A stretch of 64,000 nucleotides of DNA from Physcomitrium patens. Its lineage: Eukaryota; Streptophyta; Bryopsida; Funariales; Funariaceae. The stretch covers positions 9,003,398 to 9,067,397 of the forward strand of contig NC_037267.1 in assembly GCF_000002425.4 (NCBI RefSeq). Direction: 5' to 3'. Positions 13,493-25,807 of the stretch are shown piece after piece (position 1 is the first letter of the stretch; the number at the start of each line of letters is the position of its first letter). A program made the position numbers and the translations under genes. The notes below the pieces were generated by a model. That model was given only the letters and a program-made list of their open reading frames with translations, had not been told where the DNA came from and did not search any database.

Positions 13493-13538
13493 GTGAGGTA
13501 GAAATAACCTCTACTAATTGAAATTATTCCTAGCTCAC
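13493..13538 (+). repeat. Dispersed palindromic hairpin repeat, copy 3
   Basis: Starts GTGAGGTAGAAATAACCTCT and ends ATTATTCCTAGCTCAC. The outer stem ends GTGAG/CTCAC are retained. It is more diverged in the centre. Confidence 0.6.
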
Positions 13539-13839
13539 AACAATTGAATTAACTATGCAATTAACAATTTATAATTCTTATTTAATCTAATTTAATTTGC
13601 TAAAAAAACTCCTTAATTCATCTAAATAATCAAGCAATTCCTACGACCAACTCTCACATATAAAATAAGTCAGTCCAATATGTTAGTCAATTTAAAACTT
13701 ATTATTAATAATATTTTGATAATTATCTAATTTAATAATTTATTTAGAAATTATTAATTAATTAATTAATTAATTAATTAATTATTATTTATTGTTTTAA
13801 TTTTGAATTAACATTCATCCCTTCTTAATGCCAAATTGT

Positions 13840-15260
13840 AGAATTCGGCTTCCTAGCACCGCCGCTTCCATCGACCAGCACTCATGCACACCGAAATTAC
13901 ATGGAAAGAAAATAATTGCAAGGACAACCTACAGCCACTACTCCGGACCTTCAAAGCGGAACCTACATAGAAACTAAGCAACCGCAAGTTACTCCTGCGA
14001 ATCGAGTCGCTAAATTGCTCCTTGATGAGGTTGTAGCTTTAGCCCACACTAGTGCACACCCAACAGTTCTACCAGCAACGTCCTTGGACACAAAGCCAGC
14101 CCCAAGGTACAACACCCAGATCATTGGAGGCATAAATGGTCGATGCATACACACAGACTACCACTACGAAGGTTCTTCAAAATAATCATGCACACTGTAC
14201 GACTCGGAGGTATCCCAACTGGAATTAATTCAATAGAGCAAAAGATCGCCGTAAGGTTGGAGCTCTACAACAGCTACCGAGCCACAATTGATCCTTGCTG
14301 GTGGCAGTGGCGTGTTTGTTAACTAAGGACCTGAACGTTTTTTTTATGAATTGATGCGAACAGTTGCAAAAGTCATAGATACGCTCAGTTGAGTCATGCC
14401 ATCTTGGTGATACAATTTCTTGTGTGTCGCAAAAGTACTCTCCTGTAGCTACTGCGATATTTTGTCAATACCTATCCTGTAGCGGATTGCTGCCAAAATA
14501 AGCACGAACCGTCTACGAAGAATCAATCAATTTTTTTTTGAATATTGGTCCAATTACACGTTGACCTTCTCGAGCTGCTTCGTATCTCTAGTGAGGAGGT
14601 GCCTAACTCTGCAATTTCAACGACGGCTCTATTGAAGTACCTTTTGTTGTACAAATCGAGCTTATAGTGTACATGGAAAAACTATCTGAGTTTTGAGTGC
14701 CGCATTCCAAGGGCAATGAAGCTCCTTAGCCCTCTACGAGCGCTGTGATGCACAAGTGCTTTAAATGGAGGAAGGCACAAATCTAGGCGCAGCCCTCCAG
14801 CACCTCCCAGAGCTCCGACAATCCAAGCCGAACTCCAATCAACAACCTCGACCAATCGTAGCACCACTGCAATCACGTAAAAAGAGCCCTTGGTCGTCGA
14901 CAACAACTCAATCCAGCCACGATCGCCGACGACGAGGAAACAACCTAGATCTGCTTAATACAGAGTTCTTTCGGAGCATACAACGTAATAAAAAAACCGA
15001 TCACCACCGCACTTTGGAGCTCCACGTTGACCAAACCCGAACAAACCATTACACTGCAGCGCCTCATCAGACGCGGACACAGCTGCCACCACCACCGAAG
15101 ACTAGCAACTTTCAAAACCAGAACAATAGCAAATAAAAGAAAATAGATTCCTTCGGCCACCAGCACGAGAACAACGATGTAGGTAAGCTGGCAGTACCAC
15201 CACAGTCCTTGCAAATCCAAAAGAAAAAATAGTCGAAATGCCGCAACTTTCTCACACCGG
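13840..15260. other. GC-richer island, no convincing gene
   Basis: The base composition jumps from very AT-rich to mixed. Short ORFs exist, such as a 123-codon frame at 14765-15136 rich in Gln, Asn, Pro and Arg, but the opposite strand is equally open and no domain is recognisable. The island lies downstream of two copies of the hairpin repeat and a TTCATCC-bearing AT-rich leader, an arrangement repeated at about 30.3-31.5 kb and 38.7-41.1 kb. It could be a captured gene fragment inside a transposon, or a decayed exon cluster. Confidence 0.4.
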
Positions 15261-15379
15261 AACAGAATAATAATAATAATAATAAGATATTAATATTACA
15301 TGAGGTGAGTTATATGGATGGGCAATATAAGATATTAATAATATATGAAGTGAGTTATATGGTACTTGCTCAAATGTGA

Positions 15380-18300
15380 AAATTTGAATTGATGATGTTG
15401 GAATGGAACAAAATTTCTTGGTTCAAGATGCAACATCTTATCTTTTTATTTTGAAACAACTATATATTATTGCAACTTGGATGGAAATAAAGGTACTTGA
15501 TGATGGTTAAGCTTATGTATGAATTTTTAGTAAGGATGAAAGAAAGGCACTACAATTTTTGACTATGCCTCCAAATCATGAGCAAAATTGAGACAAATTG
15601 AAAGAAAATCTATTGTCAAGGGTTGTTGAAGAATTCAAAGATTTTTTAGAATTATAGAGGTATAAAAGGGAATGTACTTTCATAAGATGTAGGTAACTTT
15701 GATATAGGATTTATTAGCATTTTTGAGAATCAAAGTATTATATATAAAAAGATTGAAGATTTAAAAAGAAAAGAAAAGAAAAAGATTGTATTCTATTAAA
15801 AAAAAATGTATGGATTAGAAATAATAGAAGATAATGAAAAGATTATTGGTATTTATAAAAAAAATAGATTGAAGGATCTTTTAAAATTAATTACATTTAT
15901 CAAATTAATTGATAATAATAAACTTCTACAAATTCATTTGAAAGAAGTTTATGATATGATTGAAACTTTTCAAGCATTAGAAGTTATGATTGAAACAAAA
16001 TATGGGATATTAGATAAGGAGGTGAAACTTATTACTTGATTTTTATCAAAAGATTCTAAAGAATAGATGGAAGAAGTATCAAGGAAAAAAAGCTTAAAAG
16101 ATAAAAGGAATATTAGACATAAATTTACTAAAGCGACATTTAAAGAATTGAAGATTGATTTTGTTAGTTCTTTGTTGTCAGAGAAAATTATGTACTTCAA
16201 AGAAATGTTGGTAAAACGAGATAAATCATTTGCCTTTGAATCTCATAAAATTGGGTGTGTGGATCCAAATATTACAACACCTATGGTTATTTTTACTATA
16301 TCACATGTCTCTTAGAATTTGAGTCCAATTCCAATGCATATTTACTAAGCTTGGTGGAATTATTAAAAGAGAAGATGAAGATGAAGATTTTAGAGCTATC
16401 TTTTGTAACATATTTTAATTGATAGTTTACAATATCTAAAACAAATGGATTCTTACGGCTTATTCAAGCTATGCAATCAATAAATGTAGTGACTATAAAG
16501 AATACAAGAATTGGATCAATAACAGATGAATTTGTTGAAGCATTTTCAAGAATGACAATCTATTCAATAGGTGATTAGTATTCAAGCTATGATCAATTTC
16601 AACTTGCAAAAAAAAGTAGAGACATGACAACAATGAGAATACTACTTAGGTTAATTAGAATGTGTATTCTTCTTCAAGGTGCTACTAACTTAGTTGTACA
16701 TATGATGAACGAAATGAATAAGGTGTTGAAGAATTTTATTCTTTAGAGGACTATTCCTTTTTTAGATGATATTTCTATTAAAGAGTACAAAAAGAAGATG
16801 AGGATGAAACTTTAGATAAACAAAGATATTATAAGTATGTTGTTAATCATATACAAGATTATAAAAAACTATTGACTTAGCTTGAGGAAGATCATTTTAC
16901 ATTATTGGATGCAAAATTTACATTTGAAATACAAAAGGTTGTATTTATTGGATATTTATGTGGATTTTATTGAAGAACATCAGATTCAATCAAAGTTGAT
17001 GCACTTGAAAGAATGAAAGAGGATTGTAGTTCTTTAATAGAGATATATAGATTTTTGGATGCATGTATATTTTATCATATTTAGATTCCTGACTATGCTT
17101 ACATTACGAATCTATTGTATGAATTATTATTCAAGGATTATTGGTTTAAATAGAAAAAAAAACATGTTAAAGCACTGTAAAGATTGAAGAAATTATTGAT
17201 ATTACCTCTAGTATTGAAAAAAAATGATTATAAGTACAATAGACTATTGATTTTTATAGTGGATACTAGTCCAATTGCCATTGGATGAATTGTAGGTCAA
17301 GATGATTTGAATAAATATAAATTTGCAGTATGATTTAGAACTAAGGTTTTAAAAACTTGTCAATGTACATATTCTCAAATAAAATGGAAATTATAGGGAG
17401 TTGTTTTAGCTATAAAACTAAAAAAAGATTATTTGATTGGCACAATGGTGGTGATTGAAATAGATTATTTGCTTTTACTTGAAATGATTATTAATTGTAC
17501 AACACCAAATATTGCAATATTGAGATATATTATTTATATCAAGTCATTAAATCCAAAATTTAGGCATATTGTAAGAATAAATAATCTAATAGAAATTATA
17601 TTATCTTGAGTAAAATATAATAGAAAAGTTGAGTTGATTGAAGATATTGATGAGTTGATTTAAGATATTTGATTTCACAATTAAACAAGAAAAATAAGTT
17701 ATTTTATGAAAAAAATTATAAAGGAGAGTTATTAGATATTGGACATTGTTTGTCTACATTAATTAAGCATGGTAATTGGTTGATAGAAAATTTTAATTAG
17801 ATAAAAAAAAATGACATATAAGTTTATATTATAAGAAAGATTACTATGGAAGAGGCCAAAATCAAACATTAAAATGCTACAATGTGTAGTAAGTACCAAA
17901 AAAGATCAACAAAAACTATTCAAAGAATTTCATGATAATTTATGGGATAGACATAGAAGAATTTGAGTTACTTTTGCTAAATTGAAGAAAAATTATTGGT
18001 AGAAGAATATGTATGAAGATATAGCTTTATTTGTAGAATCTTATGTAATTTGTTAGATGTATTCAAATATACAATATTGACATGGTCTACATCTAACATA
18101 TTCTTTGGTTATTTATTTTAAATAGGTTGTAGATTTGATTATTATGTCAATGGGACTATGATAAATGAAGTATTTATTTTTGGCTTATAAAGATTTATCA
18201 AATGAAGTGGAAGGCAAGACACTAAGCATAAAGTCTACAAAAAAAATTTGCAGATTTTTACTTAAGGATGTTATTTGTTGCTACGGATGTATAGAAAAGA

Positions 18301-19168
18301 TTACTACAAATCATGGAGAATTGGATGCACATGAAGCTCGTCAATTCTTTAAAAGATGAAAAATTAAATTATCATTGACTATTGCTTATAATCCAGAGAG
18401 GAATGCAAAGGATAAACATGGACATCCACTAATTGTAAAAGCCTTTATTAAAGCTTGCAATAGAAGAGTGAAGAAATAGGCTCGACTTCTACCTTATGCA
18501 TTATGAACTAATTGATAAATATATAGTTCAATGTCAAGATATATGCCAGTGGAATTCATGAAAAATCAAAAACTTACTATATTGATTGAAGAACATGTGC
18601 CAATTAGAGTATATTATACTAAGAATATGAGTTGATAAGAGAAGAATTGTTGGCTATTAGAATTTGACAACTTAAACAACGATCAAAAGATGTGAAGCTA
18701 ATATTGAAAAAATTACAAAAGATTAAGCTAAAAACTAAGGCTTGATTTGATAAACAATATTGATTGAGGCTTAGAGCAATTGAAGAAGATAATAAGATAC
18801 TTTTCTATGACAACAATTTGGATAACTAGCATAGTACTTTGCAGGAGTTTTTAAAATGTCAGTTTGGACAATACATGGTAGTAACAGTGTCTGATAATGC
18901 CACATATTTATTGGAGTTAGATGGTATAAGGTTGAAGATACCTATTGCTGAGAAGCAAGTGAAGATATTCAAAAGTCAAGATAGAAAAATAATGTAGAAG
19001 ATCATGTTGAAGATATTAATATTTTTAAAGAAGATAAGTATTCCCAAATGAATAATAAAAATAGTAATAAAGAGATTGATGCAAAAAATAAAGAGATGGT
19101 TTGATGTTAATTATGACATATGGTTTATTTGATACATATCAAATAATGAACATATTCAAAAGAGGTGG
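15380..19168 (+). mobile_element. Heavily decayed Ty3/gypsy relic, plus strand
   Basis: Fragmentary translations recover gag-like sequence at 15430-15660, protease/RT remnants, an RNase H region at about 17230-17640 and an integrase region at about 17880-18600. The integrase segment at 18165-18359 reads K-D-L-S-N-E-V-E-G-K-T-L and E-L-D-A-H-E-A, followed by A-Y-N-P-E-R-N-A, the pattern of Ty3/gypsy integrase cores. Many stops and frame changes are present. A purine tract A-A-A-A-G-A-G-G-T-G-G-A precedes TGTTGTATTG at 19169, a plausible start of the 3' LTR. The lineage differs from the intact element at 4-10 kb. Confidence 0.75.
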
Positions 19169-20857
19169 ATGTTGTATTGTAATACAACTATATGGTGAAA
19201 ATATAATAAAAAATAAAATTTTAATCAATATCTAATCATCTTAATTCAATATTAATTCAAGAAACATAAACATGGCTTTTATAAAAGCCTCTTAGTTTAT
19301 TTTCTTGTCTTAATAGCTAGTAGATTAAAAGTTGGTTAGTAGTTTTACCTTCTAGGCTATAGAAATTTTTTTATTGCCTTAAAAAGGTTTGAAATTGATA
19401 AAAATTGAATAGAAAAGATAAATAATTAGTATATTTGATACTAGGATTAAGTTGAGAGTAGGATTATTCTAAATAATTCCTAGGATAGGTTGGATTGATA
19501 CCTAGAGGTCGACCATTTGCAGAATAGGGTCAAAATCAGACCTCTAGCTACTAAAATGGCTGCTTAAGATAAAAAATAGGAAAATTTAGAAATCAAAAAT
19601 TAGAATTGGAGAGTTAGCTTTAAGTTTGTTTTAATACTTGTTTTAATAAGATTTGGCATAACTTTGCAATTGTTGTTCAAAATTAGGATTTACATTGGTA
19701 ACTTTAAATTTATATAATACAATTAGGGCTAATATTTTTGGCTAGTTTATGCAATTGGTATCATATCTATAGTTTAAAACTTAAAAATGCTTGGTTGATT
19801 GAGTATAATAAACATGCATAATTATTTTTATTAATCTAATATTGTAGTTAAAAGATATTTAGTTTTTGATACAAGAGGATATGAAAAGTTGGTAATTTGA
19901 CATTGAGTAGAGTTTCTATAACATCTAAAGATCTATTAGTTGGAACAAGGTTAAATTTGGCATGGTATTAGAAGACTTAAAGTTCAAGCTACACACCAAT
20001 TTTGAATTGAGATTAATAATTAAAGAAGGAGAAATCGCTATAAGAACATCTGCAACAACTTTTGAGTTGGTGGCCGAGTGACATTAGTGCAGATATTTGG
20101 ACATTCTCTCACAATCTGTAAGTAGGATTGAGCTGAATTTTTTTGAACATGTAGAAGACTTGTAGTGACATTATTATGCAAAATTTTGCACTAAGTAGAT
20201 AGTTAGATTAGAAGTTGTAGCTTACTAAAGCTCATTGACAAGGATTAAGACTTGTAGAGAGAAATTAAAATTGCCAAATTATAAAAGTAATAAGGCAATT
20301 AGAATTTGTATATGATTGAAGTTATTAAAAATAATATTTTTGAGCACTTTATATTTACTTTAAGCACTTTTGAATTAAAGTTTGAATTACATTTGTCTTA
20401 TATGGATGAAACCAATTGAGATTTTTTAGATATTTATAAAACACAACTTTATCTTCTACAGCTAAGTGCGTAATGTATTTTCAATAAAAAAAAAAACATA
20501 TAATAAAATATCAGACCTTTATTGATAGAAAGGTTGTTGGAATTTGGACGTAGCCTCTCACCTTCCCTCCTTATCTTTCTTTCTCTATTTTTATTTTTAT
20601 TTTTTTTTTCATTTTTTTTTTCCTTTTCTTTCTTTTCTTCTTTTTTTTCTACTTTATTCTAATTTTACTTTTTTCTCCCTATTCTCTCTTATTAATTGCT
20701 TACCTTCCTTCTTTCTATTTTTTTATTTCTTTATTTATTTTTTAATTCTTTTAATTCTTATATAATTCATTAGATCTGATTTATATTTAGATCCTAGTCC
20801 AATTAACCTTTTAATGAAAAAATCTCTTATAAAAAACATCATAAATTTCTATTAGCT

Positions 20858-20898
<41 letters not shown>

Positions 20899-23642
20899 AA
20901 AATCTCTTCTCAAAGATAATTCTTTTTACAACTAACATTCTATTTTATTTTCTATTTTCTATTTATCTCAAAATTATCATACTAATTCACTAAATTAGTG
21001 ACTTTAAATACCTTAAGTAAATTTTTAGTACTAAAACACACTAGTGAGTCAATTTCGTGACTCACATATGGTGACCATTTAGGACAACTCAAAGAGGCAA
21101 AGAATCCAAAACTCTTGCTTTGTAGACAAGTCCTTATTTCAAGTTAGGCATATTAGATTTAATAGTCAAGAATATTCTAGTAGTGCTATAAAACCAAAAT
21201 AGAATTATTTACAAGAAAAATCATGGTCAGTATTAATGCATTCCTATCTTCTAGTATTATTTCTTTTGAATTAGAAGACTATTGGAGACATTAGTCTATT
21301 TAATAATGTAAGGTGAGATAATTCTATGGAATGAAAAAATAAACAAAATTAAAGAGGTACAAAAATAGAAAAAAAATAAAAAAATAAATATAAAAAATAA
21401 AAAATCTAAAAATTAGTACTATATAAATCTTATTCAGAGAAAAGAATTCAAGTTAGAAGCCATGAGGCCTATATATCTTCTATATTGCTCAAGTTGGCTA
21501 CTTTCTTACTTTAACACTAGTTCATATAGATAGCTATCTTTACAATCCAATGTCGTGTTGAAAAGTAGCATAATATATAAAAATAACATGAAATGTTATA
21601 AAAATCTAGAATGTAATTAAAAATAAAATAAAATAAAAGTTAAAATAGAAATTAAATATAATAAAATATTTATCTAATTTATTTAAGTTTATAATTTAAG
21701 TTTTGTAATTAAAAATAGAAGTTGTAGGATTTATTAAAAAGAAGTTTAAAGGGGCTTTGGAGTCAAAAGTATAATATTTTGACTTCTCGACAATGCCATG
21801 TAGATAGATAATATGAGCAATAGAGGACTTTATTCCTATTGGTTGAAAGTCATGTCTAATGGATTTCAAGATGTTATTTAGGACCACATTAGAATTTGAA
21901 ACTACTTTAGGGCAATCTATTTGAGACAAGGTGGGTCATTTGAAGAAATGCAATGAATTTGAAGTTTGGAGGTTAGATTCAAAAATTTTGTTTTTTGAGC
22001 TAGAATTTAGATAAAAGAAATAGGTGATTTGGAGTGGTAATAAGAAAGTTATTGTTGTTTGAAGTTAGGATCATATTTTGGTACCTACTATTATTTTTTT
22101 AAGTATATAATTATTATAATATTAGCCAACTAATTGCATGCTATCTTCTCTGCATTGATGGACCAAAATTGATTCCTAAACTTGGTCTTAAACTCCTTCC
22201 AGTTACAAAGTCCACCTTAAGCTCCATAGCTTTAAGCTTGATATTGCTATCAAATGGTTCTTGTACCTTTCAAATAGCTAGCGGCATATATAATTCTTTT
22301 GGTGGTATTTGTCTTAGATACTGGGAGGTATTGTTGCATGTTGAAGAGCCATTGGCATATATTTTCTTGCCTTAAAGTCTTAAAGTATGTATTAAGATTA
22401 CTTAATTTTAGCCTAACAAATGTTGCTTCTCTTGCCCTAGAGGCTTCTATTTGTCCTTATACAATAGCTATTTGGCATAGAAGGTGTTGTATCTGAGTCT
22501 CCATTTGGAATTGCTAAGCCATATCTTCCATGCTGCAATTTCCTTATTGAATTCTACTATTGTAATGCCTTCTTCTTTTTAGCTGATTTCTTAAAAGTAG
22601 CTTGTACTAACCTCAAAATAATATTTGATATAACCATAATAAATGACTTCCAACTAGATGGTGGCTATCAATACACTATCAAAAAATAGACTAACACTTA
22701 CTTTGATACCTATGAAATGGGAGTAGATTATCTCTTAGATCTAAGACCCTTTTAATTCGTAGCAATATAAAATCTGTTATAATATAGGACAACATAGATC
22801 AAAATAAAATTGAACAAAACTAAACAAAATGGAACATAAAAGACTAAATAGAGAAAAAGAGAAAAGAAAAGTGCAAAACCAAACTTAAGTAAGAATAAAA
22901 GACCAAAGCTATAGTTGACTGGATATCCAAATGGCCTTGACTAGTCCTATTTATACTTTATCTAATCATCTTGGAATTTTTTAGAATGTACCTAATGATG
23001 GGCTCCACCTAGAAAATCGTCTTAAGCTCATTCTAGAATGTTCCATGGTGGGTCTTATATAGACCACCAACTTAGTTCCAATTCTAAAAACTTCTAAAAA
23101 CTTCTCAGACATGGCTCCAACTACCTATTTCTATGCATCAATAATACAAATATCTTATCCATATCACGTTATATTGCCTCTCCTTTTGGATGTTTTTCCA
23201 TGGAAAATTAAACTTGTTCATCCAACATCCAATCAATTCTTTTAAGCCTAATTTTATAATTCTTCTGATAATTGTATCTACTACAACTGCTACAACTAAA
23301 AAAAAAAATTATAGAAGAAATTAACAATAATGTCAACTTTCATAAAGTCACATAAATAAATAAAAAAATAATAAAAAGAATTAAAACCTTAACTAAGTAT
23401 CTATCATATAAGACAACTTGGGTATAATACAAAGAGACAAAAAAATCTTCGAATTAGCTATAAAGAAGGAAATTTGGAAAATATGGGAGTATAGAAACTA
23501 AAGAACAAAAGAACAAAGAAATATAGGAACATGGAAATAAAAGAGCATGGATGAACAAGAAAATGGATGGATATACAAAATATCACAATGCCCAATGGCA
23601 TGAATTTTTGCTAGTTATTTATATATGTCAAACTTAAAATAG

Positions 23643-23675
<33 letters not shown>

Positions 23676-24100
23676 ATAACAAAATAACAAAGATAATTAT
23701 GATAATTATTCACAATAAGTTCTTTTAGAATTGTAATTCAATAGCCATAATTCCACAACATCTAACAAGTTGGACAGAGTTAAACCAACAACCAAAGGAA
23801 TTTTGTAGGAATTGAAAGAATTTGGCAATAAACATCTCATTGATTGAAGCTTGGTGTCAATGATGTCTACTAGTGTATCCTACCATACGGCAAAGAGTCC
23901 TAAAAGTACCTGTTATTGTTATCTTGGAAAAACCAAATCAAATTATTGTTGAGGCCATGATAAAGTATTGATAATAATGTGCACCCGAAACAGATAGTAT
24001 GGCGGACTTCTAATATGAGGTTATCCCAAACACTTAGTAAAGTGGGTTTATACCATTGATAAGATAACGTAGATTAGTGTGTGAATGGAGTCAGATGCTC
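19169..24100. other. AT-rich DNA, probable LTR remnant and simple repeats
   Basis: The first few hundred bases may be the 3' LTR of the preceding gypsy relic. The rest holds a T/C-rich tract (about 20560-20760), a TA run (about 20867-20893), an A run of about 33 bases (23641-23672), and a repeat segment at about 21430-21540 related to sequences near 33330 and 41290. No gene can be supported. A low-complexity open frame at 20544-20765 comes from the pyrimidine tract. Confidence 0.5.
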
Positions 24101-24168
24101 ACCCTACTACGCTTGTTTCTACAATTCCACGATCAACCCTTCGGGACTCTCAGTTTATTAGACTTTAG

Positions 24169-24390
24169 TTAAGCTGCGGTCATTAAAACTTGTTTCAACT
24201 GAGCAGATAACTTCGTTGCTTTTTGTAGCTCCTGGTTTATGACATCTGCTTGGTTTGGAGAGGGGCTGCAAACAACTTCCACAATACGTGAGAACAAGTT
24301 GCCAAAGGAGTCCACAATAGGATGTTTAAATGAATTGATGCTTATTAACATCAAAACCTCACATATTGATGCGTGCAATGTCACTTTCAT
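24169..24390 (-). other. Possible terminal exon of a host gene
   Basis: Minus-strand open segment ending in N-Q-E-L-Q-K-A-T-K-L, a run of K/Q/L residues that looks like real coding sequence, then a TAA stop. A TTGTTTGCAG sequence just upstream in the minus sense resembles a plant 3' splice site. It lies 3' of the coiled-coil ORF on the same strand, so it could be a last exon of that gene or belong to another. This is inference from composition and a single splice-like motif. Confidence 0.3.
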
Positions 24391-24937
24391 AAAAAATGGA
24401 CGACGTTCTCTTTAGTAAAAGCTTCTTTTGAAATCTATCATTGCAAATCCAGATTTATTAGGGCAAAATTATACCCCAAACTTCGCAAAAACACTCTTTG
24501 TAACTATATACTTACAATCTCTTCGTACAGGAACAATTCCCCAGTTAACTAAATCATTCTGAAAAAATTCTCAAGTCACTATTCATATATAACTAAGCCT
24601 TCCACATCTCCTCCGATATGCTGTTCGAGTTGCTGATGAGTCGCTGGTGCTGTTGGAGTTCAAACCAAATAATTGGTGTTGATGGTATATTCCATCATCT
24701 CTGAACACTGGTACTTCCTTCTAAAATCGTAGAGCAGCTTATTTGACAACCAACGTCGGTCGATAAGGTGGAACGGAGGGAAGAAACGAGTGAAAGATCC
24801 AGCCATGGAATCGCCATAGCTGCTCGAAAAATGTGGAGTCAAAACCTGATCACTTGAAAGCCATGTGTTCCAGCGCAGCCTATATCATGGTCACACTATT
24901 ACCTATGTACACCCAAGAAATGTGCGTGAAACTGAAT

Positions 24938-25807
24938 CTATACAGAAATCACAGCATGTTGTGTCCTTCGCTGCGTATCAAGGCTTAAACTCTCAGATCT
25001 GCACAGTTGAGGAGGGGCTCTATACTTCTCTTCTTGAATAGTCTTACTCTCGCTTCGCCAAGAATTGACAAGTTTCGCTAAAGCAAGCTCCTGCTGCAAC
25101 GTTGCAGCTTCGACTTTCGCCTTCTCAACCTCTCCTTGTAGTAGCTCGGTTTGCAATCTCATCTTGTCACACTCATGAGTGCACTTGGATAGTTGAGCAG
25201 CAAGGTCCATTGTTCCCAGTTCCTTCAAAGAAAGCTTACTTTGGCGCATTAACTCAAGCTCAGCCTGAGCTAGTGAGAGCTCCTGCTCCTTCCGTGCAAG
25301 GGATTGTGACAATGAAGCACTTTCTGCGTTAAAGAATCGATTCTGCTCCATGAATTCTGCTTCCAGACCTCCAAGCTGCGCGACCAGCCTTTCTTCGGCA
25401 TCTTCTAGAGTCTTGAGTGCAAAAACCAATCTTTGTATATCGTTCAAGTACCCGGTCTTCATCACGGTCATTTCGTGATTATGCTTATCGCCTTGATCAT
25501 CCAACTGCTTTCTCAGGCCTCGTTCTTTCAATATCCGTTCTTCGAGCTCTTTCTCAAGTTCCCTGTTGCGTGCCATCGTCTCAGCATGCTTCGCTTGCTC
25601 AGATTTCAAAGCTGCAGTTGTGGATTCAAGGTCTCGTTGCAACTTGCCAATGCTAGCATCTTTCAACCGAGCATCCACGGCCATGGACATAATCTGCTTT
25701 CTCAAATTCGACACAGTCTCTGTAGGATCAGCAACTAACGGTTCACTTGAGTCGAGGGCTTCCGAACCGCTGAAGTCCCTTTTGAAATCTTCCCAACCGT
25801 AAAACAT
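24938..25807 (-). CDS. Host coiled-coil protein, 289 residues, function unknown
   Basis: Intact single-exon frame. I take the ATG at 25807 (M-F-Y-G-W-E-D-F) as the start, because the open frame upstream has no ATG supporting an earlier start. After about 30 acidic and Ser-rich residues, roughly residues 35-245 form long heptad-like helices rich in Glu, Lys, Leu, Ala and Gln (E-L-E-K-E-L-E-E-R, L-A-R-K-E-Q-E-L-S-L). This is a classical extended coiled coil. The tail is basic and Ser-rich (R-S-E-S-L-S-L). No membrane span or catalytic domain is visible. Codon use is GC-balanced, unlike the virus insert and transposons, and there are no premature stops. It is the best candidate for a functioning host gene here. 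A scaffold or cytoskeletal role would be a guess. A further 3' exon is possible. Confidence 0.7.
   Translation of the reverse strand: MFYGWEDFKRDFSGSEALDSSEPLVADPTETVSNLRKQIMSMAVDARLKDASIGKLQRDLESTTAALKSEQAKHAETMARNRELEKELEERILKERGLRKQLDDQGDKHNHEMTVMKTGYLNDIQRLVFALKTLEDAEERLVAQLGGLEAEFMEQNRFFNAESASLSQSLARKEQELSLAQAELELMRQSKLSLKELGTMDLAAQLSKCTHECDKMRLQTELLQGEVEKAKVEAATLQQELALAKLVNSWRSESKTIQEEKYRAPPQLCRSESLSLDTQRRTQHAVISV

Larger units (their letters stand above)
10473..13840. other. AT-rich intergenic DNA with simple repeats
   Basis: No gene recognised. It contains A and TA runs (about 10627-10650, 11343-11380, 11540-11563). A degenerate minisatellite-like stretch of GATTTAATTAGG-type units lies at about 12700-13130. 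An ATTA run lies at about 13755-13785. Two copies of the dispersed hairpin repeat lie at 13361-13401 and 13493-13538. Confidence 0.6.

Noticed and set aside
20544..20765. 73-residue Phe/Leu-rich ORF
   Set aside because: It comes from a pyrimidine-rich low-complexity tract.
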